From Micromonospora rubida (GTDB lineage Bacteria; Actinomycetota; Actinomycetes; Mycobacteriales; Micromonosporaceae): DNA of 64,000 nucleotides. The first letter of the stretch is position 1. Each line of letters opens with the position of its first letter. The stretch lies in NCBI RefSeq assembly GCF_009908295.1, contig NZ_JAAALO010000002.1, positions 843,490 through 907,489 on the forward strand. The letters run 5' to 3'. A model generated the notes under the pieces. The model saw only the letters and a program-made list of their open reading frames with translations. It was not told the DNA's origin and did not search any database. A program made the position numbers and the translations under genes. Shown piece by piece: positions 34,368-43,754 of the stretch.

Positions 34368-34874
34368 TCAGACCACCAGGGCCAGCCACTTCCGGTACGA
34401 CGCCGCGAACGGCTCGCTGCCGTCGCCGAGCGCGACCAGCAGCCGGCGGGACGCGGCCTCGGCCTCGGCGACCAGGTCTGTCGGGTAGCCGAAGCGCTCC
34501 CGGTGCTCGGCGAACTCGTCCTCGTCGCGCAGCTCGACCAGCCCGGTGCCCCGGCGGCGCACCACGTCCAGGTCGAGGTCGACCAGGTGGACGGTGTCGT
34601 CGCCCTCCCACCGGGCCGGGGTGGTGATGTCGCAGTAGACCTCGCTGGTCCGCGGCGGCGGGTTGAACATCCCCGTCCACCAGGCGTGCCGCGGCACCAG
34701 CAGCACGAAGGGGATCTGCTCCACCGAGGGCCGGCCGTGGTAGACCGACTCGGTGCCGGCCCGCACGCCGAGCCAGACGCCGAGGTCGTCCTCGGCGAGC
34801 CGGCGGGCCGGGTAGTCGCGGTGGGCGCTGCCGTCGTACTTGCGGTAGATCACGCGGACCACGTCGCTCGGCAT
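34368..34874 (-). CDS. DUF402 domain protein
   Basis: 168 residues from ATG 34874. The DUF402 core is visible (YHGRPSVEQIPFVLLVPRH, YCDITTPARWEGDDTVHLVDLDLDVV, DEDEFAEHRERFGYP). Some family members are nucleoside-diphosphate phosphatases or RNase-associated (FAU-1-like). The role here is unknown. Divergent from the helicase gene. Confidence 0.82.
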   Translation of the reverse strand: MPSDVVRVIYRKYDGSAHRDYPARRLAEDDLGVWLGVRAGTESVYHGRPSVEQIPFVLLVPRHAWWTGMFNPPPRTSEVYCDITTPARWEGDDTVHLVDLDLDVVRRRGTGLVELRDEDEFAEHRERFGYPTDLVAEAEAASRRLLVALGDGSEPFAASYRKWLALVV

Positions 34875-35011
34875 GAGTCGCACCCTAGTCGATACCGCCC
34901 ATCGGTCGCGCGGGAGAAGTAACGGGATGCGGTTCGTGGGATTCCGTAGGGTGACCCCGCCACGCGGGGCGGGGCGCGCCCGGCGTTGGCCCCGGCGGGT
35001 ACCGTCGCACG

Positions 35012-37174
35012 GTGACTCCGCCGCGCATCGCTCCCGGTTCCGCCCTCCCCCGCAGCGCATCCCGGCGGCGCGGGAAGCGGGCGAGCGCCGGGGAGCTGCT
35101 CGCGGCGGCGGTCGGCGCGGTCCCCGGCGGGGCGGCCCGCCCCGGCCAGCAGGAGATGGCCACCGCGATCGAGGAGTGCGTGACCTCCCGCGAACACCTG
35201 CTCGTGCAGGCCGGCACCGGCACCGGCAAGTCGCTGGCGTACCTGGCCCCGGCGCTGACCGTGGACGGCCCGGTGGTGGTGTCCACCGCGACCCTGGCGT
35301 TGCAGTCCCAGCTCGTCGAGCACGACATGCCCCGGCTCGCCGACGCGGTGGAGCCGCTGCTCGGCCGCCGGCCCACCTTCGCGGTGCTCAAGGGGCGGCA
35401 CCACTACCTCTGCCTGGCCCGGCTCGACAACTCGACCGAGGACGAGCCGACGGACACCCTCTTCGACGCCGTGGAGCCCCGGGCCGGCGGCGGGGGCGGG
35501 AAGTGGCTCGGCGAGGCCGGCAGGATGGGCAAGCAGGTCCAGCGGCTGCGGGACTGGGCGCTGGAGACCGACACCGGCGACCGCGACGAGCTGGACCCGG
35601 GCGTCGACGACCAGGCGTGGCGGCTGGTCTCGATGCCGGCCCGGGAGTGCGTCGGGGCGTCCCGCTGCCCGTTCGGCGCGGAGTGCTTCGCCGAGGCGTC
35701 CCGGGCCCGGGCCCGCGAGGCCGACGTGGTGGTCACCAACCACAGCCTGCTCGCCGTCGACATGCTCGCCGGGCGGCACATCGTCCCGCCGCACAAGCTG
35801 CTCATCGTGGACGAGGCGCACGAGCTGGCCGACCGGGTCTCCTCCGCCGCCCAGGCCGAGCTGGTGCCGGAGCTGATCGAACGGTCCGTCCGGCGGGCCC
35901 GCCCGCTGCTGCGCCCGGAGGTCGCCGAGCGGCTCACCGAGGCCGGCGGCACGCTCGCCGCCGGGCTGGCCGAGGTGCCGGCGGGCCGGCTCACCGCCGG
36001 GCTGCCGGGGCCGCTGCGCGAGGCGTGCACGCTGCTCGACGCGGCCACCCGGGCCGCCCTGGACACGATCGGCGAGGTCAAGTCCGACGACCCGGACCCG
36101 GTGCGCAAGCAACAGGCCAAGGCGGTGCTGGACGAGCTGTCCACCACCACCCAGCGGCTGCTGGAGGAGGCCGAGCACGACGTGGCCTGGGTGGAGAAGT
36201 CGGACAACGGCAGCCGCCGGGCGCTGGTGGTGGCCCCGCTCTCGGTCGCCGGCACCCTCGCCACCCACCTCTACGACGAGCGCACCGTCGTCGCCACCTC
36301 GGCGACCCTGGCGCTGGGCGGCCGGTTCGACACGGTGGCCCGGGCGCTGGGGCTGGACGCGCCGCCGCCCACCCCACCGTCCCCGGCCGCCGCCGCGCTG
36401 GCCGTCGCCACGGCCCGCGGTGACGCCCCGCCCGGTGCCGCCCCGGTCGCCGCCGCGCCGGGCAGCCGGCCCACCACCGGCACCGTCCCGGCCACCGAGG
36501 GGCCGGGCTGGCGGTCGCTCGACGTCGGCTCGCCCTTCGACTACGCCCGGCAGGGCATCCTGTACGTCGCCGCGCACCTGCCCCGCCCCAGCGTCTCCGG
36601 GCTTCCCGAGGCGGCCGGCGAGGAGCTGCTGGCGCTGGTCGGCGCGCTCGGTGGCCGTACCCTCGGGCTCTTCTCCTCGCGGCGGGCCGCGCAGCAGGCG
36701 GCGGAGCTGCTGCGGGCGCGGACCGACCTGCCGGTGCTGCTCCAGGGCGAGGAATCGCTGCCGCTGCTGGTCCGGAGGTTCCGCGAGGAGCGGTCGAGCT
36801 GCCTGTTCGGGGTGATGTCGCTGTGGCAGGGCGTGGACGTGCCGGGCGACGCCTGCCAGCTCGTGGTGATCGACCGGCTGCCCTTCCCCCGCCCGGACGA
36901 GCCGCTCGCGGCGGCCCGCGCCGCCGCCGTCGACGCGGGCGGCAGCTCCGGCTTCGCCGCGGTGAGCGTGCCGATCGCCGCCGTCCGGCTGGCCCAGGGG
37001 GTGGGCCGGCTGATCCGGGCCACCGGGGACCGGGGCGTGGTCGCGGTGCTCGACTCGCGGCTGGAGACGGCTCGGGGCTACGGCCCGTTCCTGCGCCGCT
37101 CGCTGCCCCCGTTCTGGTACACCACCCGCCCGGAAATCGCCCGGGGCGCCCTGGAACGCCTCGGCCGATCCTGA
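35012..37174 (+). CDS. DinG-like superfamily 2 ATP-dependent helicase
   Basis: 720 residues from GTG 35012. Motif I (VQAGTGTGKSLAY), motif II DEAH (LLIVDEAHELADR), motif III (VATSATLALGG) and motif VI (RLAQGVGRLIRATGDRG) are all seen. Four candidate Fe-S cysteines lie between motifs I and II (near the HHYLCLARL and CVGASRCPFGAECF stretches), as in XPD/DinG enzymes. Predicted 5'-3' DNA helicase for R-loops, replication forks or repair. A Pro/Ala-rich insert lies at about residues 450-495. Confidence 0.9.
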   Translation: MTPPRIAPGSALPRSASRRRGKRASAGELLAAAVGAVPGGAARPGQQEMATAIEECVTSREHLLVQAGTGTGKSLAYLAPALTVDGPVVVSTATLALQSQLVEHDMPRLADAVEPLLGRRPTFAVLKGRHHYLCLARLDNSTEDEPTDTLFDAVEPRAGGGGGKWLGEAGRMGKQVQRLRDWALETDTGDRDELDPGVDDQAWRLVSMPARECVGASRCPFGAECFAEASRARAREADVVVTNHSLLAVDMLAGRHIVPPHKLLIVDEAHELADRVSSAAQAELVPELIERSVRRARPLLRPEVAERLTEAGGTLAAGLAEVPAGRLTAGLPGPLREACTLLDAATRAALDTIGEVKSDDPDPVRKQQAKAVLDELSTTTQRLLEEAEHDVAWVEKSDNGSRRALVVAPLSVAGTLATHLYDERTVVATSATLALGGRFDTVARALGLDAPPPTPPSPAAAALAVATARGDAPPGAAPVAAAPGSRPTTGTVPATEGPGWRSLDVGSPFDYARQGILYVAAHLPRPSVSGLPEAAGEELLALVGALGGRTLGLFSSRRAAQQAAELLRARTDLPVLLQGEESLPLLVRRFREERSSCLFGVMSLWQGVDVPGDACQLVVIDRLPFPRPDEPLAAARAAAVDAGGSSGFAAVSVPIAAVRLAQGVGRLIRATGDRGVVAVLDSRLETARGYGPFLRRSLPPFWYTTRPEIARGALERLGRS

Positions 37175-37217
37175 CGCACGCGCCCGACTGGTCCTGACGC
37201 ACGCGCCCCACGAGAGA

Positions 37218-37253
37218 CGGGCCCGTCCCCGCGCGGCGGCGGGGACGGGCCCG
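37218..37253. terminator. bidirectional terminator hairpin
   Basis: CGGGCCCGTCCCCGC (37218-37232) pairs with 37239-37253, a 15-bp perfect stem between the convergent helicase and AI-2E genes. Confidence 0.85.
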
Positions 37254-37270
37254 GTGGCTCGGCGGGGCTG

Positions 37271-38629
37271 TCAGGGCGCCTTCGCGGCGACCACCACGGC
37301 GTCCGGCGGGGTGTCCGGCACGGTACGCGCGGCGAGCCGGCGGACCGCCGTGTTGAGCACCGCGATCAGCGGCACCGAGACCAGCGCCCCGGTGATTCCG
37401 GCGAGCACCACGCCCGCCGCGATGCCGATGATCACCCCGAGCGGGTGGATGGCCACCGCCCGGCCCATGATCAACGGCTGGAGGATGTGTCCCTCGACCT
37501 GCTGCACGCCGATCACCACGCCCAGGATGATCAGCGCGGTGACCGGGCCGCTGTCGACCAGCGCGACCAGCACCGCGACGACGCCGGACAGCGCCGCCCC
37601 GACGATCGGGATGAACGCCCCGAGGAAGACCAGCGCGGCCAGCGGGAACGCGAACGGGATGTCGAAGGCGACCAGGAAGGCGCCGATGCCGACCGCGTCG
37701 ATGAACGCGACCAGCACGGTGGCCCGGACGTAGGCGCCCAGGGTCTCCCAGGACGCCCGGCCGGCGTCGTCGACCTTCCACCGGGCGGCCACCGGCAGCA
37801 GCCGGACCAGGAAGCGCCAGATCCGGCTGCCGTCGCGCAGGAAGAAGAAGGTGGCGAAGAGCACCAGCACTGTGCCGGTCAGCACCTCGGCCAGGGTCGC
37901 CGCGGTGGAGACGGCCCCGCTGGTGAACTTCTCGGTGTTGTTGTTGATCCAGGCCTGCGCCTCGTCGATGTACCGGGTGAGCTGGCTGTCGGACACGTGC
38001 AGCGGGCCGGTCTTGAGCCAGTCCTGGATCTGCCGGACGCCCTCGGACGACTTCTTGCTCAGCTCCGGCACGCCCTTGATGAACTCGTTCACCACCAGCG
38101 TCAGCGTGCCGATGACGGCCGCCAGGCCGCCGACCAGCACCACCGCCGTGGCCAGCGAGCGGGGCAGCCGCGCCCGCAGCAGCCAGCCGACGGCCGGCGC
38201 GAGCAGCGCCGAGAGCAACATCGCGATGGCCAGCGGAATGATCACGATGCTGATGGTGGCGACGATCTTCAGCAGCGCCCAGAACACCACACCGATGACG
38301 ATCAGCCGCCACGACCAGGCGGCGGCGATCCGCAGGCCGTGCGGCACGTCGGCGTCGTCGCGGCTGGCGGTGGAGTTGTGCATCGTGGCGGGCGGCTCGG
38401 CCCCGACCACCGTCGCCGACGGCGGGGCCGCCGGGCCCGGCGAGGTGGGGGAAGCCACCCCGGCCTCCCCGGAAGAGTCCACGCCGGCCGTCGCCGCGGT
38501 GCCCGCCGGCCCGCCGGCCCGGCCGGTCGGGTCGGCGCGGGCCCGCCGCACCGCCTCCCGGCTCGACTCGTACGCGCGGCGGAGCCGTCCGCGTACCCGC
38601 TCGAAGCGGCTCAAGCGCACCTCCCGCAT
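37271..38629 (-). CDS. AI-2E transporter family (PerM/UPF0118) permease
   Basis: 452 residues. A basic, Pro-rich N-terminus (1-100), then about seven transmembrane helices. The family motif PFAFPLAALVFLGAFIPIVG and the late QQVEGHILQPLIMG are diagnostic. The family includes putative autoinducer-2 exporters and Na+/H+ antiporters. The substrate is not predictable. Confidence 0.88.
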   Translation of the reverse strand: MREVRLSRFERVRGRLRRAYESSREAVRRARADPTGRAGGPAGTAATAGVDSSGEAGVASPTSPGPAAPPSATVVGAEPPATMHNSTASRDDADVPHGLRIAAAWSWRLIVIGVVFWALLKIVATISIVIIPLAIAMLLSALLAPAVGWLLRARLPRSLATAVVLVGGLAAVIGTLTLVVNEFIKGVPELSKKSSEGVRQIQDWLKTGPLHVSDSQLTRYIDEAQAWINNNTEKFTSGAVSTAATLAEVLTGTVLVLFATFFFLRDGSRIWRFLVRLLPVAARWKVDDAGRASWETLGAYVRATVLVAFIDAVGIGAFLVAFDIPFAFPLAALVFLGAFIPIVGAALSGVVAVLVALVDSGPVTALIILGVVIGVQQVEGHILQPLIMGRAVAIHPLGVIIGIAAGVVLAGITGALVSVPLIAVLNTAVRRLAARTVPDTPPDAVVVAAKAP

Positions 38630-38770
38630 CAGGAACAGCCTGCCCGGGGGACAGGGGGGACAGGATACGTCCGTCGCCCCAGCCTAGGGCGGTTCCGCCA
38701 CACATTGCCCCGGGCCGCATCCCGGTAACCACCAGCGGGGCGGCCCGGCCGGACGCGGTACCGTTCCGGC

Positions 38771-39118
38771 GTGACCGCCGACCAGAACCTCGACTCCGGC
38801 CTGCCGATCCGTCTGCTGCACGACCGCGTGCTGGTGAAGGTGGACGGCAGCGAGGGTGAGCGCCGCTCCACCGCCGGCATCGTGATCCCGGCGACCGCCG
38901 CCGTGGGCAAGCGGCTGGCCTGGGCGACCGCCGTGGGCGTGGGCCCGCACGTCCGCTCGATCGTCTCCGGCGACCGGGTGCTCTTCGACCCCGACGACCG
39001 CTCCGAGGTCGAGCTGCACGGCCGGGGGTACGTCCTGCTGCGCGAGCGGGACGTGCACGCCGTCGCCGCCGAGCGGATCGAGTCCGAGGCGAACGGCTCC
39101 ACCGGCCTGTACCTGTAA
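38771..39118 (+). CDS. GroES-like co-chaperonin paralogue
   Basis: 115 residues from GTG 38771. The GroES fold is visible: IRLLHDRVLVKVDGSEGERRS, then TAGIVIPATA (mobile-loop region), SGDRVLFDPDDRSEVELHG and a late LLRERDVHAV. The mobile loop lacks the usual IVL-type hydrophobic tripeptide spacing and there is an extra C-terminal tail. No groEL follows; the only groEL here is 13 kb away. It may be a specialised paralogue. Confidence 0.8.
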   Translation: MTADQNLDSGLPIRLLHDRVLVKVDGSEGERRSTAGIVIPATAAVGKRLAWATAVGVGPHVRSIVSGDRVLFDPDDRSEVELHGRGYVLLRERDVHAVAAERIESEANGSTGLYL

Positions 39119-39256
39119 CGCCTCCGGTAGGCCCTTCCGCACTCCTCCCCCGGGTCCGTCCCGGCTTCCGCCGCCGCCCGCCCCCGGTCGGCGGCGCGTC
39201 GTTTGCGGCTGCCGACGACGGGAAGCCAGGCACGTCCAGCGCCCTGGGGAGGGATC

Positions 39257-39424
39257 GTGCCGGTATTCGTGAAGAAGGTGCTCCTCTGGGGAAGCGTCGC
39301 GTTCCTGATCTACTTCGTGGCGTTCCGGCCGGACAGCGCGGCGCAGATGTGCAAGGGGATCGGGGCGGGCCTGATGGCGATGGCCGTGGGCATCGGCGAC
39401 TTCCTCACCGGCCTGATGACCTGA
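39257..39424 (+). CDS. small two-helix membrane protein
   Basis: 55 residues from GTG 39257 after GGGGAGGG. One helix FVKKVLLWGSVAFLIYFVAF (residues 4-23), a short loop, and a second amphipathic/hydrophobic segment (GIGAGLMAMAVGIGDFLTGL). Function unknown. Confidence 0.65.
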   Translation: MPVFVKKVLLWGSVAFLIYFVAFRPDSAAQMCKGIGAGLMAMAVGIGDFLTGLMT

Positions 39425-39452
39425 CCGGCCGACCCGCCCGAACCCGCCCCCG

Positions 39453-40916
39453 TCAGGCGGTGCCCGGCGGCCAGGGGGCGGCCGGGCGGGGGCCGTACCA
39501 GCCGGGCGGGCCGTAGGGCCCCGGGTGGGCCGGGGGCGGCGGCGGGGCGAGCACCACCGGGATCGGCACCACTGGCTCGTCCGGGGCGTCGACCGGCCGC
39601 TGCGACCCGTCGGGGAACCGCAGGTGGTAGCGGTGACCGTCCCAGCTCCCGACCGGCACCTGCGGGTCCCGGCCGACGAAGAACGACCGGTACGCGGTGA
39701 TCGCGCCCAGCAGCTCCCGTTCCTCCCACGCGGTCCGTTCCCGGTCGGCCGGCTTGCGGTCCAGCCCCCGGTGCATCCCGTCGCGCAGCAGCGCCAGCCG
39801 GGTGGCGGAGAACTGGTACCCGCGCATCGCCTTGAGCCCCGCGTCGCCGGCCACCCGCCGGGCCCAGGTCCGGGCGGCGTGCCGCCGGCCCAGGCTGCCC
39901 AACGCCGCCACCTCAGGCGGGGTCAGCCACCCGGCCCGCACGTAGTCGGGCAGGGTGCGCTCGGTCAGCCGCCCCTCCCAGCCGCGCAGCCAGACCGCCA
40001 ACCCGACCATGCCGAAGAAGATCGGCACCATCACCCCGAGGTAGCCGTACAGGGCGACCATCGCCTGCCCGGTGGCCTGGGCCAGCGACGGCAGCAGGTT
40101 CCACGTGCCGTGCAGCATCATCGCCAGCAGCAGGCCCGCGACCGGGGCGAGGAAGCGCACCCGACGGTCGGCGGTCCGGGCGGCGATGCCGAGGCCCACG
40201 CCGGTCATCGAGGTGAACAGCGGGTGGGCGAAGCCGAACAGCAGGATCCGGACGATGAAGATCGCGATGACCTGCTGCGCCCCGGTCGCCGGGCCGTACT
40301 CCTCGACGCCCGAGGCGTAGCCGTAACCGCCCAGGTAGAGGATGTTCTCCACCATGGCGAAGCCGACCGCCGACAGCCCGCAGTAGACCAGGCCGTCGGT
40401 GATGCCGGACCACTCCCGGCGGCGGAAGATCAGCAGCAGGATCGGGCCGAGCGCCTTGGTCAGCTCCTCGATGAACGGGGCAACCAGCACCGCGGTCAAC
40501 GCGTCGGGCAGCCCCCAGTCGGCGAACCGGAGGGAGAAGAACTGGTTGACGGTCAGCGAGGCGGCCGTGGAGACGAACGCGCCCCAGGCGAAGCAGAAGA
40601 TCAGATACTGCAACGGCTCCGGCTCGTACCGGTCCAGCCACAGAAAGCAGGAAACCAGCACCGGCACCGGCAGGATCGCGGCGATCACGCCGATCAGCAG
40701 CGCCTGCGGCCCCAGGCTGGAGCCGAGCGTGTAGAGCATGTAGACCGCGCACGCCGCGATCAGCAGCACCGCCACGGCCACCACCAGGACCACCACCAGG
40801 ATCCGCAGCCAGCTCGGCCAGCGCTGCGGCATCCGGGGGGCGGCCCCGCCGGGCTGCGGAGGGAGATCGTGCGGGGTCCACGGCGACGCGGCGCCGCCGG
40901 GCGGGGTGTCGGCCAT
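39453..40916 (-). CDS. PrsW-family glutamic intramembrane protease
   Basis: 487 residues from ATG 40916. About eight transmembrane helices with PFIEELTKALGP (EExxK) and the later His-containing helices (FGFAHPLFTSMTGVG; MMLHGTWNL), the hallmark of PrsW/CPBP-like proteases. PrsW cleaves the anti-sigma factor RsiW in Bacillus. A soluble C-terminal extension of about 150 residues, Pro-rich at the end, is extra. Divergent from the SAM-IV-controlled gene. Confidence 0.87.
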   Translation of the reverse strand: MADTPPGGAASPWTPHDLPPQPGGAAPRMPQRWPSWLRILVVVLVVAVAVLLIAACAVYMLYTLGSSLGPQALLIGVIAAILPVPVLVSCFLWLDRYEPEPLQYLIFCFAWGAFVSTAASLTVNQFFSLRFADWGLPDALTAVLVAPFIEELTKALGPILLLIFRRREWSGITDGLVYCGLSAVGFAMVENILYLGGYGYASGVEEYGPATGAQQVIAIFIVRILLFGFAHPLFTSMTGVGLGIAARTADRRVRFLAPVAGLLLAMMLHGTWNLLPSLAQATGQAMVALYGYLGVMVPIFFGMVGLAVWLRGWEGRLTERTLPDYVRAGWLTPPEVAALGSLGRRHAARTWARRVAGDAGLKAMRGYQFSATRLALLRDGMHRGLDRKPADRERTAWEERELLGAITAYRSFFVGRDPQVPVGSWDGHRYHLRFPDGSQRPVDAPDEPVVPIPVVLAPPPPPAHPGPYGPPGWYGPRPAAPWPPGTA

Positions 40917-40980
40917 TACATCAGCGTAGTCATCCCCCACCGACCGTTCCGGCCGCATCGGTCGACCGTTATCCTGTCGT

Positions 40981-41095
40981 CAGGTCACGAGCGCCAGCGT
41001 CAAGCCCCGGCTTGCTGGCCGGCAACCCTCGTCGAGTTCGCGGTGGGGTGCCCCGGGTGATGACCGGGCCCAGCCCTGTCCGGCGCTGGGCAAGC
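40981..41095 (+). ncRNA. SAM-IV riboswitch
   Basis: The conserved core GGTCACGAGCGCCAGCGTCA (from 40983), then AAGCCCCGGCTTGCTGGCC, GGCAACC and GTGGGGTGCCCCGGGTGATGACC closely match the actinomycete SAM-IV class, which shares the SAM-I binding core but has different peripheral helices. It binds S-adenosylmethionine and usually turns off sulfur or methionine genes. A GGACCCC/GGGGTCC stem (41098-41130) before the ATG may be the expression platform. Confidence 0.88.
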
Positions 41096-41149
41096 GCGGA
41101 CCCCGTCCCGGTGGTGTCACCTGGGGTCCCCGGACCCGGAGGTCGGGCC

Positions 41150-42421
41150 ATGACCGTCACCCTCGTACCCTCGCTCACGCCGTCGCCCGCACGGACCGTG
41201 CCGGCGTCGCCGCAGCCGCTCGACGTGCTCGGCGTGCCGGGCCAGATCAACCTGGACTACGCCGCCAGCGCGCCGTGCGCGCGGGCCGCGGCCGACGCCG
41301 TGGCCGAGCTGCTCCCCTGGTACTCCAGCGTGCATCGCGGCGCCGGCGCGCTGTCGCGGCGCTGCACGCTGGAGTACGAGCGGGCCCGGCAGACGGTCGG
41401 CGACTTCTTCGGCGCCCGCGCCGGCGACCACGTGGTGTTCACCCGCAACGCCACCGACTCGCTGAATCTGCTGGCCCGGGCCCTGCCCGCCGGGACCACG
41501 GTGGTGACGTTCGCCGGGGAGCACCACGCCAACCTGCTGCCCTGGCCGCGCGGCTCGGTTCGGCTGCCGATGCCGGCCGGCCCCGCCGAGGCGATCCGGT
41601 CGCTGGACGCGGCGCTGACCGAGCTGCGCCGCGGCGCCACCGCCAACCCGCCCGTACTGGTGGCGGTGACCGGGGCGAGCAACGTGACCGGGGAGCGCTG
41701 GCCGGTGGCCGAGCTGGCCCGGGTGGCCCGCCGGCACGCCGCCCGGATCGCGGTGGACGCCGCCCAGCTCGCCCCGCACGCCCAGGTCGACGTGGCCGCG
41801 CTGGACGTGGACTACCTGGCCGTCTCCGGGCACAAGCTGTACGCGCCGTTCGGCGCGGGAGTCCTGATCGGCCGAGGCGATTGGCTGGACGCGGCCCCGC
41901 CGTACCTGGCCGGCGGGGGCGCCACCAGTCACGTCGGGGCCGCCACCCACGACGTGCGTTGGGCCAGCGGCCCGGCCCGGCACGAGGCCGGCACCCCCAA
42001 CCTGCTCGGCGCGGTCGCCCTCGCCTCGGTGTGCGCTGCGCTGGCCGGGGCGGACCGGGAAGCGCTGCACGCCCGCGAGCAGACGCTGCTGGCCCGGCTG
42101 CGGGACGGGCTGACCGCCCTGCCGCACGTGGTGGAGCTGCGCGCCTTCGGCCCGGACGCGCCCCGGGTGGGCATCGTCTCGTTCGTGCTGGCCGGCCGGG
42201 ACTCGGCCGAGGTCGCGGCGGAGCTGGCCACCCGGTACGACATCGGGGTCCGCGACGGGCTGTTCTGCGCCCACCCGCTGGCCCGCCGGCTGCTCACCGA
42301 GGCCGCCGCGCGCAGTGGGCACCGGGACCTGCCGCCGACCGCCCTGCGGGCCAGCATCGGCCTGGGCAGCACGCCGGAGCACGTCGAGAGCCTGCTCACC
42401 GCCCTCGCCGAGCTGGGCTGA
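41150..42421 (+). CDS. class V aminotransferase / cysteine desulfurase-like protein
   Basis: 423 residues from ATG 41150. PLP-fold marks are NLDYAASAP, VVFTRNATDSLNLLA, GEHHANLLPW, VDAAQLAPH and VSGHKLYAPFGAG (PLP-binding Lys). It is most like the NifS/SufS superfamily, without an obvious catalytic Cys in the usual C-terminal loop, so lyase or desulfurase activity is uncertain. SAM-IV control implies a sulfur or methionine-linked role. Confidence 0.82.
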   Translation: MTVTLVPSLTPSPARTVPASPQPLDVLGVPGQINLDYAASAPCARAAADAVAELLPWYSSVHRGAGALSRRCTLEYERARQTVGDFFGARAGDHVVFTRNATDSLNLLARALPAGTTVVTFAGEHHANLLPWPRGSVRLPMPAGPAEAIRSLDAALTELRRGATANPPVLVAVTGASNVTGERWPVAELARVARRHAARIAVDAAQLAPHAQVDVAALDVDYLAVSGHKLYAPFGAGVLIGRGDWLDAAPPYLAGGGATSHVGAATHDVRWASGPARHEAGTPNLLGAVALASVCAALAGADREALHAREQTLLARLRDGLTALPHVVELRAFGPDAPRVGIVSFVLAGRDSAEVAAELATRYDIGVRDGLFCAHPLARRLLTEAAARSGHRDLPPTALRASIGLGSTPEHVESLLTALAELG

Positions 42422-42428
42422 GCGCGCC

Positions 42429-43694
42429 TCAGCCCAGCGGCGGGGCCGTGGGCGGCTTCGGGGCGGGCGTGCTCTCGGCCGGGCCGACGCTCGGCTTCTC
42501 CTGCTCGCCGAAGGACATCCGGACCAGCCGGTTGGCCTCCTCCTGGTCGATGCCGGAGGTGACCAGCAGGTCGCTGGCGGTGGTGCGCACCTGCGCGATC
42601 ACCACGCTGCCGGAGAACCCGACCCCCTGCGCGTACGCCCGGCCGGCCTCGCTGACCGCGCGCAGGGAGCGCTCCCGGGCCCGCTCCGGTTCCGCCCCGA
42701 CGGCGAACTCGTGGCGGAGCAGGCGGACCGACTCGGCGAGGTGGGCCACCGCGTCCGGCATCGGCTCCGGCACCGGCTCACCGTCCTCGATCATCGTCAC
42801 GGAACGCCGGATCAGGGTCCCGGTGTTGCGCATCGCGCGGTCGATCGGGTCGGCCGCCTCGGCGTAGTGGGTCAGCTCGCTGCGCCGGTGCCAACGCGCC
42901 GGGGAGAGGAGGCTGGTCTCCTTCGCGCCCTCTATCGCCTCGATGAGGGTGCTCAGCTCCTCCTTGTTCTCGCGGAGCCGTTCCAGGGCCCGCTGGGCGC
43001 TGTCCCGGTCCCGTTTGCGCAGCGCCTCGGCGACGGCGTCGAGCTGGTCGGCGAGCAGGTCCAGCGCGGGCCGGGCGGCCCGGTTGATCACCCGCAGCGG
43101 GTTCAGCGGCAACAGGATCGCCGTCACCACCAGCGCGACCCCGCCGCCGACGAAGGCGTCGATGAAGCGCGGTATCTCCAGATCCTTGGTGGACGGGCTG
43201 AGCGTGACGATCAGCACGGCGGTGGCGGCGGCCTGGATGACGACCGACACGCTCCCGCCGAAGAAGAGGGTCAGCACGATGGACGCCGTCACCACCAGCC
43301 CGAGCTGCCAGCCCCCGGTGCCGACGAGGTAGATCAGCACATCGCCGAGGAACACCCCGACCGCCACCCCGACGATCAGCTCGACGGTCCGGCGCAGCCG
43401 CTGACCGACCGACGCGGCCAGGGCGCCGACCGCCGAGATCGGCGCGAAGACCGGCTGCGAATTGCCCAGCAGGTGGTGGGAGATGGCCCAGGCCAGCGCG
43501 GCGGCCAGCCCGGCCTGCACGGCCAGGCCCATCGCCATCCGAACCCGGTGCACCCGATCGTGGAGGGTGGCCTTGCTGCGCCGGCGAAGCTCCTCCATCG
43601 CCGCCGAGACCCGCGCCGAGTCGATGTCGGCCACACCGTCGTGCAGGCCGGCGCGCCGCAGCAACGACGATCGGCGATCCCGGGCCACGGCCAT
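42429..43694 (-). CDS. FUSC-family aromatic acid exporter-like membrane protein
   Basis: 421 residues. Six clustered N-terminal transmembrane helices (about 52-190, with FAPISAVGALAASVGQRLRRT, the FUSC signature), then a long cytoplasmic helical domain and a Pro-rich tail. It resembles AaeB/FUSC efflux components. Divergent from the HD-domain gene. Confidence 0.82.
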   Translation of the reverse strand: MAVARDRRSSLLRRAGLHDGVADIDSARVSAAMEELRRRSKATLHDRVHRVRMAMGLAVQAGLAAALAWAISHHLLGNSQPVFAPISAVGALAASVGQRLRRTVELIVGVAVGVFLGDVLIYLVGTGGWQLGLVVTASIVLTLFFGGSVSVVIQAAATAVLIVTLSPSTKDLEIPRFIDAFVGGGVALVVTAILLPLNPLRVINRAARPALDLLADQLDAVAEALRKRDRDSAQRALERLRENKEELSTLIEAIEGAKETSLLSPARWHRRSELTHYAEAADPIDRAMRNTGTLIRRSVTMIEDGEPVPEPMPDAVAHLAESVRLLRHEFAVGAEPERARERSLRAVSEAGRAYAQGVGFSGSVVIAQVRTTASDLLVTSGIDQEEANRLVRMSFGEQEKPSVGPAESTPAPKPPTAPPLG

Positions 43695-43754
43695 GGCGGG
43701 GACTACCCACCGTGAGGGCGATGAATCCTCGCCCGCTCCGGCAGACTCGGACGG

